DNA from: an uncultured Muribaculaceae bacterium
Lineage (GTDB): Bacteria; Bacteroidota; Bacteroidia; Bacteroidales; Muribaculaceae
Length of the DNA stretch: 64,000 bases
Direction of reading: 5' to 3'
NCBI GenBank assembly: GCA_910578035.1
Contig: CAJTOB010000001.1
Span: 27,625 to 91,624, forward strand
In this document: piece after piece, positions 9,175-16,088 of the stretch
Layout of the letters: the number at the start of each line of letters is the position of its first letter
Numbering within the stretch: the first letter of the stretch is position 1
The notes under the pieces: model-generated
The model's input: the letters and a program-made list of their open reading frames with translations, nothing else
The model's database searches: none
What the model was told of the DNA's origin: nothing
Program-made: the position numbers and the translations under genes

Positions 9175-10404
9175 TTATTTGTAGAGATAGTATTTCGACG
9201 ATGCTTTACGGAAAGCGTCGTTATCTTTGTTCCAGTAGCCTTCGATATCCGCTGTCTTATAGTTCTTGGTGAAGCGCTCGCGGATTTGCTTGCTGCCGCA
9301 TACCTTGTCGAACATGCTGAAGCGGTTTTCTTTGGCTATATCGAAAATTTTCTTGTCAGGGTACATGTCGGCAAGTTCTTCCATCACATAGAATTGCGTC
9401 AGCGACAGCGGCGCTTTCTCCACGTCTGTCACATATACTTCTATGCCCTCGTAGTTCTTGCCCTGGCCAGTCGAATAGAAGGGGCGGATATGAATCGGTC
9501 GGAACATCATGCCAGGAAGATTGCGTTCGTTCATGCGCTTGGCAAGTTGCTCGGCATCAATCCAGTCAGCTGCAAAAAGCTTGAAAGGCTCTGTATAGCC
9601 CACGCCGATAGATATGCAGTAGAGCTCGCCCAGAATGCCCGATACAGGATAGTATATCACCGATTCCGGAACAGGCATATGAGGCGACGGGAGCACCCAG
9701 GGCATACCTGTGGCGCGGAAATCCATCGAGCGCTCGTAGCCTTCCATAGGCACGACCGTAAGGTTCACCTTCACACCGTTTTTGAGCAGACCCTCTTCAT
9801 TGAGATAGCGGGCGAGTTCGCCGGGAGTCAGACCGTAGAGATAGGGTATCGGAAACTGGCTCACAAACGAAATGCAGTCGGGCTCGGTAAGATTGCCCTC
9901 AATCTTGTTGCCGCTGATAGGGTTCGGACGGTCCAGAACCACAAACTCCTTGCCAAGTTCGGCGCATGCTTCCATAGCCAGACCCATCGTGGAGATAAAT
10001 GTGTACGAGCGGCAGCCGTTGTCCTGAATGTCATATACCAGAACATCGACGTCCTTGAGCATTTCGGGCGACGGTTTGCGATATTTGCCGTAGATAGAGT
10101 ACACCGGAATGCCCGTAGCTGAGTCGATGGCGTTCTCAACCTTGTCGCCGGCATGGAAGTCGCCGCGTACACCGTGTTCGGGCGCATACAGCGCCACAAC
10201 CTGCACCCCGGGAGCCTCCGCAAGAATGTCGACAGTCGATTTGAGCTTGTTGTCTACACCCGTAGGGTTAGTGATGAGCCCCACACGCTTGCCGCGGAGC
10301 TGCTCGAAGTTGTTGTCGCGCAGCACTTCTACACCGGGCTTTACCTGAGCAGTAAGAGTCAGCGCTATTGTGGCTAAAAAGCCGAGTATTATATTCTTTT
10401 TCAT
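9175..10404 (-). CDS. namZ: Exported exo-beta-N-acetylmuramidase, DUF1343 family (NamZ)
   Basis: A 409-residue protein with a signal peptide ending near TLTAQ (residues 14-19). Conserved family blocks seen are GLITNPTG, APEHGVRG, YDIQDNGCRSYTFIST, DRPNP and SPHMP. DUF1343 proteins from Bacillus subtilis (NamZ/YbbC) and Tannerella forsythia remove MurNAc from the non-reducing end of peptide-free glycan. Here the enzyme would work in the periplasm and supply free MurNAc to MurT. It overlaps the AmpG-like gene by 4 bases and lies 27 bases upstream of the dehydrogenase, supporting co-transcription. The lysine- and tyrosine-rich tail (KYYLYK) looks like the complete native C-terminus. Confidence 0.9.
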   Translation of the reverse strand: MKKNIILGFLATIALTLTAQVKPGVEVLRDNNFEQLRGKRVGLITNPTGVDNKLKSTVDILAEAPGVQVVALYAPEHGVRGDFHAGDKVENAIDSATGIPVYSIYGKYRKPSPEMLKDVDVLVYDIQDNGCRSYTFISTMGLAMEACAELGKEFVVLDRPNPISGNKIEGNLTEPDCISFVSQFPIPYLYGLTPGELARYLNEEGLLKNGVKVNLTVVPMEGYERSMDFRATGMPWVLPSPHMPVPESVIYYPVSGILGELYCISIGVGYTEPFKLFAADWIDAEQLAKRMNERNLPGMMFRPIHIRPFYSTGQGKNYEGIEVYVTDVEKAPLSLTQFYVMEELADMYPDKKIFDIAKENRFSMFDKVCGSKQIRERFTKNYKTADIEGYWNKDNDAFRKASSKYYLYK

Positions 10405-12290
10405 TTTTTACGTCCGAAATTAGGGTCAATCTTGAGGAATGCGCAGACGCCGATTGTTGCGGCGCAGCAGATCATTGTCCAGATGAAGAAATGACGGTAG
10501 CCGATAGTCTCCTGTAGCCAGCCTGCGGCCATGCCCGGAAGCATCATGCCAAGAGCCATGAAACCGGTGCAGATGGCATAGTGTGCGGTCTTATGCTTGC
10601 CCTCCGAGAAATAGATGAGGTAAAGCATGTAGGCCGTGAAGCCGAAACCGTAGCCGAACTGCTCGATAAACACACATATGTTCACTGTCAGAAGCGACGG
10701 GTCTGCCGCATAGCTCAGATATACGAAGGTGAGGCAGGTGAGCGACATCGACCATGCCATCGGCCACAGCCAGCGCTTCAGACCGCCCTTGGCAGCTACG
10801 ATACCGCCTATGATACCGCCTATTGTAAGACCGATGATGCCTACTGTGCCGTAGACAATGCCTACCTGGCCGGTGGTAAGGCCCAGACCGCCCTTGTCGA
10901 TGGGGTCAAGAAGGAAAGGATTGATAAGTTTCACCAGCTGAGCCTCGGGCAGACGGTAGAGCAGCATGAAAGCGATGGCAACCCAGGCCTGAGGTTTCTG
11001 GAAAAACGATTTGAATGTCTCGAAAAATTCGCTGATAATGCCCGATGCTGTTGTGCCGGCCTCGTTGTGGCCGTCGGAAGCGGGGCGGGGGAGTGCCCAG
11101 CCGTGATAGATGGCTACCACGAAGAAGAATGCCGAAAGAACGGCGAATACAACCAGCCATGCCATCGGAATATTGCCCGAAGCACCCTCGAAAGAGGCCG
11201 AGGCTGCTGCGCTGAGTTTGTGGTCAACTTCATAGAAAAGCCATGCGGTCTTATCCCAGTTCTCGTGGTTGAATACAAAGCGTGTCGAAAGCGCCGCCTG
11301 TTCGAGTTTGATGCTCTGGTCGCCGCTGCGGTGCGTCACATTGAGCACTATTTCCTCACCTTCGGCCGGCTGCTTGTTCAGGCGCAGGCCCACGACGGTG
11401 AAGTTGTTGGAAACCTCCGTGAACGGTTCGCGCTCCTCGCCGAAAGTTTCGCGCATCCAGCGGGTGAAAGCGCCTTCGCCCTCTTGTGCGGCAACTGTGG
11501 CAGCGCCTTGAGCCGCTTTGGGCTGTTCGGCTGCTACAAAACCGTTGCGCTCGTTCATGTGCTTCACAGAATCGCGCATCATGGCCGCATACGCCTTGAA
11601 CGGAATCTCATTTCCGTCTACCGTCACTGTGGCAGGCGCTTTGGTTGCCACTGTGGTATTTCCGGCCGGGGTAAAGAACTGAATCTCACCGCCGAGGTCG
11701 GCCGGGGTAGATGCTATAGCGGTCATGTCTGGCGCCGACCATTCTACAGCCGGGTCGGCGTTTACATTTATTCTCAGCGGTTCAAGACCCGAATTGGTCT
11801 CGATGAGACCGGCCACGATTACAAGCAGACCCTGGCCGGCTACGGTGGCTATTCGGTAGAATGTCGAGCGGATTCCGACATACAGCGACTGCTCATGCTC
11901 GCTCAGAGCCAGCATGTAGAAGCCGTCAGCGGCAATATCGTGTGTCGCCGAGGTAAAGCCGACGAGCCAGAATATCGCCAGTGTAAGCTGGAAGAAGAAT
12001 GGCGTCGGAATGCTAAAGGCTATGCCCGCCAGCGCAAACGCTATTATCCATTGCATTGTGAGCGTCCACCAGCGTTTGGTGCGGATTATGTCGACAAAGG
12101 GGCTCCAGAAAGGCTTGATTACCCAGGGAAGGTAAAGCCAGCCCGTGTAGAGGGCTATGTCTGTGTTAGATATACCCAGGCGCTTGTACATAATCACCGA
12201 GATAGTCATCACGGCGACATATGGCAGTCCTTGCGCGAAGTAGAGCGTCGGAATCCATGCCCAGGGGTTGCGTTTGCTTGTGGTTTTCAT
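10401..12290 (-). CDS. ampG: AmpG-like MFS muropeptide permease with a large periplasmic insertion
   Basis: A 629-residue MFS transporter, roughly 150-200 residues longer than typical AmpG. N-terminal features FAQGLPYVAVM (18-28), LYLPWVIKPFWSPFVD (52-67) and ATHDIAADGFYM (115-126) are characteristic of AmpG, which imports anhydro-muropeptides. About residues 165-372 form a hydrophilic insert between TM5 and TM6, a loop that faces the periplasm in the MFS fold; it contains an Ala/Glu-rich linker and a beta-rich stretch. The second bundle resumes at about 375. The gene overlaps namZ by 4 bases and follows the SpoIID-like gene by 10 bases. The substrate is inferred as anhydro-disaccharides or muropeptides; the insert could be a substrate-capture domain. 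Confidence 0.85.
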   Translation of the reverse strand: MKTTSKRNPWAWIPTLYFAQGLPYVAVMTISVIMYKRLGISNTDIALYTGWLYLPWVIKPFWSPFVDIIRTKRWWTLTMQWIIAFALAGIAFSIPTPFFFQLTLAIFWLVGFTSATHDIAADGFYMLALSEHEQSLYVGIRSTFYRIATVAGQGLLVIVAGLIETNSGLEPLRINVNADPAVEWSAPDMTAIASTPADLGGEIQFFTPAGNTTVATKAPATVTVDGNEIPFKAYAAMMRDSVKHMNERNGFVAAEQPKAAQGAATVAAQEGEGAFTRWMRETFGEEREPFTEVSNNFTVVGLRLNKQPAEGEEIVLNVTHRSGDQSIKLEQAALSTRFVFNHENWDKTAWLFYEVDHKLSAAASASFEGASGNIPMAWLVVFAVLSAFFFVVAIYHGWALPRPASDGHNEAGTTASGIISEFFETFKSFFQKPQAWVAIAFMLLYRLPEAQLVKLINPFLLDPIDKGGLGLTTGQVGIVYGTVGIIGLTIGGIIGGIVAAKGGLKRWLWPMAWSMSLTCLTFVYLSYAADPSLLTVNICVFIEQFGYGFGFTAYMLYLIYFSEGKHKTAHYAICTGFMALGMMLPGMAAGWLQETIGYRHFFIWTMICCAATIGVCAFLKIDPNFGRKK

Positions 12291-12300
12291 TCAGTCGGTA

Positions 12301-13617
12301 TCAATATAAGGTTGTTAAATCAGCTCCGGGGAAATAATGGCGGAGTATATGTTCGTAGTCGTAGCCCTGAGCGCCCATGGCGGCCGCACCTATCTGGCAC
12401 AGGCCCACGCCGTGGCCCCAGCCGGCCCCGTAGAGGGTGATAGTTGCCGGAACGCCGTCTACGTCCTTGTCTGCCATTTCAGCTACGAAAGCCGAGCTGT
12501 ATAGATGGCTCTCCGAAAGGGTACGGCGTATTTCAAGCTCTTTTCCTATCACCATGCTGCGTTTGGTGCCCGTGATGCGAAGACGGATTATACGGCCCGA
12601 GGTGCCCCGCTCGAGAGCTTCCATAGCCGTGATATAGCCGAAATCGATGCCCGAACGCTCGCGCACGATACGGCTGAGCGTCTCCTTGTCGTAAACCACT
12701 TTCCAGCGGTAGAAATCAGGCGTTTCCTGGTCGTAGTTGTTCAGAACCTGGCTCAGTACGGCCTTGTCTGTGACGTTGCAGAATGCATCGGGATTGCCAA
12801 GAATCCATTCGCGGGCATTCGACTCATCGCGGAGATCGGGAAATTCCGTAGCGCTGTCGCTGTCGGAGCGAGCCTCCAGATAGTGGTAGTGGTGAGGCTG
12901 CCAGCAGCTTTCGAATTCTTCAAACACACCTCCGCAGCACTTTGAGAAGCGTGCATCGGCAAGATTGCCGTCGGCATCGGTCAGAACTACACCGCGTGTG
13001 GCGGCAACAGCCTCGGCCACCGCCGGTGTGGTCTGTCGCGTGATGCCCTGATAGCGCTGGCAGTGGTCGTCGGCGCAGACATCAAAGCGCTCGTGATTGT
13101 CGCGGTCGTACCATACAAGCCGTTCGTCCTCGGTCTCTGTCATACCCTCGGTGCTACGCTCGCCCTTCTCGCCGATTTGCGCCAGAAGCCAGCTGCGCGA
13201 TATTACCGCATGGGCTTTCAGAAGCGAATCGGAGGCCGTTGCGCTCATTTCAGATGAAATCACACTCTCGAGATATGACTCAACCGGCACTATATTCACA
13301 GCCGTCAGCGCATCGCCTCCGAGCAACTTCAGATTTCCGCGGAATGCCTGGCTTTCCTTGCGCTCCCAGTGAAAATCGACACCTATAGTCACGTCTTCCA
13401 GAAGGAAGAAACACTTGGGCGATGTTGCCTTGAAGAGAAGCTCGCCATATGATGAGTCATTCCAGAGTACAGTGCCGTCAGGATTGACTGTGGCCGTCTG
13501 CTGCCCCTCTACAAGAGCGCCGTCGGCCTCATACGCTCCATGAAAATTGAAGCGGATTTCAATGGCCGACATAATGCCGACACTTACGGTGGGCTCGGTG
13601 TTGAATTTATTCGACAT
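12301..13617 (-). CDS. SpoIID/LytB-domain protein, predicted peptidoglycan lytic transglycosylase
   Basis: A 438-residue SpoIID/LytB-family protein. The core block VESYLESVISSEM (112-124) carries E123 at the position of the catalytic glutamate of SpoIID, followed by LKAHAVISRSWLLA. A later SKCCGGVFEEFESCW segment corresponds to the family's GG loop, and GAGWGHGVGLCQIGA is the conserved C-terminal block. SpoIID cleaves glycan strands already stripped of stem peptides, and an amidase able to strip them is encoded upstream. No signal peptide is visible: the first 30 residues are polar with no hydrophobic core, which is unexpected for a wall-acting enzyme. Its start overlaps the end of the DUF4922 gene by 11 bases. 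Confidence 0.85.
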   Translation of the reverse strand: MSNKFNTEPTVSVGIMSAIEIRFNFHGAYEADGALVEGQQTATVNPDGTVLWNDSSYGELLFKATSPKCFFLLEDVTIGVDFHWERKESQAFRGNLKLLGGDALTAVNIVPVESYLESVISSEMSATASDSLLKAHAVISRSWLLAQIGEKGERSTEGMTETEDERLVWYDRDNHERFDVCADDHCQRYQGITRQTTPAVAEAVAATRGVVLTDADGNLADARFSKCCGGVFEEFESCWQPHHYHYLEARSDSDSATEFPDLRDESNAREWILGNPDAFCNVTDKAVLSQVLNNYDQETPDFYRWKVVYDKETLSRIVRERSGIDFGYITAMEALERGTSGRIIRLRITGTKRSMVIGKELEIRRTLSESHLYSSAFVAEMADKDVDGVPATITLYGAGWGHGVGLCQIGAAAMGAQGYDYEHILRHYFPGADLTTLY

Positions 13618-14524
13618 CAGATGCTATTGCGTTTATTTCAGTTTCAGAAAGACATAGTTCGTCGAGTAGACGCTTTACAGTATCGGCGTCGAAACGCTCG
13701 AAATCAGCCGGACGGGGAGTGATATACACACCGCCCATATCTACCGACGCAGGGCTGATAAGCATGCAATCGTCGCCTTCGGTGCCGTAGAACGACGGGC
13801 GGTGACGTTTGCGCGGAATCACCGCCACACGTACTCCCGCCGGCGTGCCCCAGGCCAGAATATTCATCATCGGCTCGTATTCGCCTTCAGGCACCGGCAG
13901 CGCCTTGTAAAGCCGCTCGAAAAGACGGGCACCTTCTTCTGCCTCGGCCGCGTCTATCACAAAGAGCTTCAGCGGCAGGCTGTCGACCAGAGAAAGTGTG
14001 CTCTCGCCATCGCTTGCAATCACTTTCTGCTCTGCATTCTCAAGAGCCTCAGGCAGGGTGAGAAAGTCGGTATTGCCGGCCTGGAAATGCATATGGTCGG
14101 GAGCCGAGGCGCCGCAGCGGGGGCCGTTGTAGAACACGGTATATCCTTCGAGTTCCGACGCCAGCTTTATCATGTCGGCCATGCGGCCTTCTATCTTCTG
14201 AAGCGTATGAGCCTTTTCAGGCACTGTCAGATGGCGCGGGAAGATTGGAAACGGATTGATAAGCACGGTGTAATTCTCCCCCCATTCGAGGCCAATTTGT
14301 TCGGCCGGCCGGTTTTTCTCGCACAGGAAACAGGGGCGTGCAGCCAGAGAGGCAGCGTCGACCTTGGCACCCGACGATACTATGCGGGCGGGGTTGAACT
14401 GCACCTTGAAGTGCATGCCGGCATGGTCGAATTCCTTTGTCTCTACTCCTTTAAGAGCATCGAAATTGCCTTTGGCCAAAGGCCATGCGGCAAGCTGGGC
14501 GTCTATGAACTCCTGGATTTTCAT
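13607..14524 (-). CDS. DUF4922 protein, GalT/HIT-superfamily nucleotidyltransferase-like
   Basis: A 305-residue cytoplasmic protein. Two features tie it to the galactose-1-phosphate uridylyltransferase/Ap4A phosphorylase superfamily: a Cys pair CFLC (65-68) where GalT has zinc-binding cysteines, and an H-x-H-x-Q motif DHMHFQAG with H144, H146 and Q148, H146 being the expected nucleotide-accepting nucleophile. The NPFPIFPRHLTVPEKAH block (90-106) is also typical of these nucleotide phosphorylases. It overlaps the glycosyltransferase gene by 4 bases and the SpoIID-like gene by 11 bases. It may make or recycle an NDP-sugar for the adjoining glycosyltransferase; the substrate cannot be read from the sequence. 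Confidence 0.8.
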   Translation of the reverse strand: MKIQEFIDAQLAAWPLAKGNFDALKGVETKEFDHAGMHFKVQFNPARIVSSGAKVDAASLAARPCFLCEKNRPAEQIGLEWGENYTVLINPFPIFPRHLTVPEKAHTLQKIEGRMADMIKLASELEGYTVFYNGPRCGASAPDHMHFQAGNTDFLTLPEALENAEQKVIASDGESTLSLVDSLPLKLFVIDAAEAEEGARLFERLYKALPVPEGEYEPMMNILAWGTPAGVRVAVIPRKRHRPSFYGTEGDDCMLISPASVDMGGVYITPRPADFERFDADTVKRLLDELCLSETEINAIASDVE

Positions 14525-15978
14525 TTCTTGGCGTTAAGCTTTTTGCGGGCCGATACTTCCCATGTGCGGATACGGTCCTTGTAAAGGTTGTTGGCGTTGG
14601 TCTTGTTGATGTCGAGGGCGGCGTCAGAGTTATCCTCCCAGCGGCGGCAGTAGTACACTACGTCGTATACACGGCCGATCTGGTGCTTGCGCGAGAACAT
14701 CAGGCCGAGCGCATAGTCTTCGCCGTAAGAGGTGTTGGGCACCATGATGTCGCGCAGCATCGGCGTATAGAATGCTCGGGGGGCGCCGAGACCGTTGATG
14801 CGGAGGGCATTGTTGCGGCCGTTTTCGGGAGTCCATTCCTTGTGGTCGATTACGCCCGGAGGAATCGGCTGCATGTTGATGTCGGTAAGCATGTATGTGC
14901 CTACGACCATGCCGGCATTGTTGTCGTAGAATGCTTTCACCATCTTGGCGAGGGTGTTTTCGTCGGCATATACGTCGTCAGAGTCAAGCTGCACGCAGAA
15001 TTTGCCGGCGCGCGGGTCCATTGCGCCTACATTCCAGCAACCGCCGATTCCGAGGTCGGCGCGTTCGGGCACGATGTGAATCACGCGAGAGTCAGATGCA
15101 AATTCATCGATGGCCTCTGTGGTGCCGTCGGTCGAATGGTTGTCGATGATGATGAGGTTGAAGTCGAAATCGGTCTTCTGGCTAAGCACGCTGCGGATTG
15201 CGTCGCGGATAGTGCGTACGCGGTTGCGCACCGGTATGATTACCGACGCCTCCACCGGGAACTCGCCGCGGTTGAATTCTATCGGCTCGAAAACAGGCTC
15301 GAGATATGCACCGATGGCTTTCAGATGCTCTGTGCAGGCCTTTTCCATTTCAATCTGCACACCGCGGTTCTTCGGGTCTACATAGTCGAAGATTTTTTTG
15401 CCCGACGCACGGTTGTCTACAGTCACGTCGCTGTAGAGATACTCGTTGATGTGCACAATGGGAGCTATGCGGCTCAGGTGCAGACGAAGGTCATAGAGAC
15501 CGGCCGCGCTGTAATCGGCCTTCATTTCGCCGGCGGCTTTCACAAAGTCGGCGGCATTGTAGAACAGTACCGAGCCGAAATCGAAGTCATCGCGCAGAGA
15601 ACCCTCCTGATAGTCGATTACCGGAGAATTGGTGCGCTTGCCTTCGACTACTGTATAGTGGTCGGCATACAGCATGGCTGCACCGCTGTCTTTGGCTATT
15701 TCTACAAAGCGGTTCAGGGCGTAGTAGCCCGGTTCGAGGGTATTTGTCTTGTTATAAAGCAGCACATACGCAGCGTCGCCGGTATTGGCAGCCATAGCGC
15801 GTACTGTGGCAGAAGATGTAAGGCTGTCTACATGAAGCATGTCGCAGCCCAGACACGGCTTGGCCTCGCCGTCGGTTGCCAGAAGAGTGATTTTAGACAC
15901 CAGCGGGCTTGCCTTGAGGTTGTTGACGGTAGGTGCGGCCTGCTCTTCGCTTATAAAGGGAACAAAACAGTGTATCAT
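14521..15978 (-). CDS. Two-domain family 2 glycosyltransferase
   Basis: The chosen start (MIHCFVPF) gives 485 residues. A longer in-frame start at 16023 exists, but it falls at the expected transcription start of the promoter at 16026-16033, so the shorter form is preferred. The C-terminal half, from about residue 240, is a GT-A fold glycosyltransferase: ASVIIPVRNRVRTIRDAI, IIIDNHSTDGTTEAI, GGCWNVG and the metal-binding block VQLDSDDVYAD. The N-terminal half resembles a degenerate second GT-A domain (PFISEEQAAPTVNNLKASP, ALNRFVEIAKDSGAAMLYAD). It overlaps the DUF4922 gene by 4 bases. Acceptor and donor are unknown; cell-wall or storage glycan synthesis is inferred from the operon. Confidence 0.85.
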   Translation of the reverse strand: MIHCFVPFISEEQAAPTVNNLKASPLVSKITLLATDGEAKPCLGCDMLHVDSLTSSATVRAMAANTGDAAYVLLYNKTNTLEPGYYALNRFVEIAKDSGAAMLYADHYTVVEGKRTNSPVIDYQEGSLRDDFDFGSVLFYNAADFVKAAGEMKADYSAAGLYDLRLHLSRIAPIVHINEYLYSDVTVDNRASGKKIFDYVDPKNRGVQIEMEKACTEHLKAIGAYLEPVFEPIEFNRGEFPVEASVIIPVRNRVRTIRDAIRSVLSQKTDFDFNLIIIDNHSTDGTTEAIDEFASDSRVIHIVPERADLGIGGCWNVGAMDPRAGKFCVQLDSDDVYADENTLAKMVKAFYDNNAGMVVGTYMLTDINMQPIPPGVIDHKEWTPENGRNNALRINGLGAPRAFYTPMLRDIMVPNTSYGEDYALGLMFSRKHQIGRVYDVVYYCRRWEDNSDAALDINKTNANNLYKDRIRTWEVSARKKLNAKK

Positions 15979-16025
15979 AATTTTGTGTGTTTGATTCGGG
16001 TTAATGTTTGTTGAAATTGACATTG

Positions 16026-16033
16026 CAAAGTTA
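16026..16033 (-). promoter_or_regulatory. Candidate internal promoter (-7 element) for the glycosyltransferase operon
   Basis: The minus strand reads TAACTTTG, an exact match to the Bacteroidota -7 consensus TAnnTTTG. No TTG is seen at the -33 distance. Transcription would begin near 16019, about 40 bases before the ATG at 15978, and would carry the eleven genes from the glycosyltransferase to the helicase. Confidence 0.5.
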
Positions 16034-16039
16034 CGGCGA

Positions 16040-16082
16040 AAGTGGCGCTGTCGGTTGTATTAAACGGCAGCGCCACTTTTTT
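16040..16082. terminator. Hairpin between amidase and glycosyltransferase genes
   Basis: An 11-bp perfect stem (AAGTGGCGCTG with CAGCGCCACTT) encloses a 17-base loop. On the plus strand it is followed by T residues; on the minus strand, the coding strand, only ACTTTC follows. It lies 7 bases after the amidase stop and just upstream of a promoter-like element, so it probably ends or attenuates the amidase transcript. Confidence 0.5.
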
Positions 16083-16088
16083 AACCTT

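Noticed and set aside
9160..10122. 320-codon open frame on the plus strand
   Set aside because: It is antisense to namZ; the minus-strand protein has a signal peptide and all DUF1343 blocks.
10581..12440. 619-codon open frame on the plus strand
   Set aside because: It lies opposite the AmpG-like gene, has low-complexity composition rich in His, Arg and Cys, and no recognisable domain. It is a mirror of GC-biased codons in the real gene.
14683..16014. 443-codon open frame on the plus strand
   Set aside because: It is antisense to the glycosyltransferase, which has clear GT2 motifs; the plus-strand product shows no family pattern.
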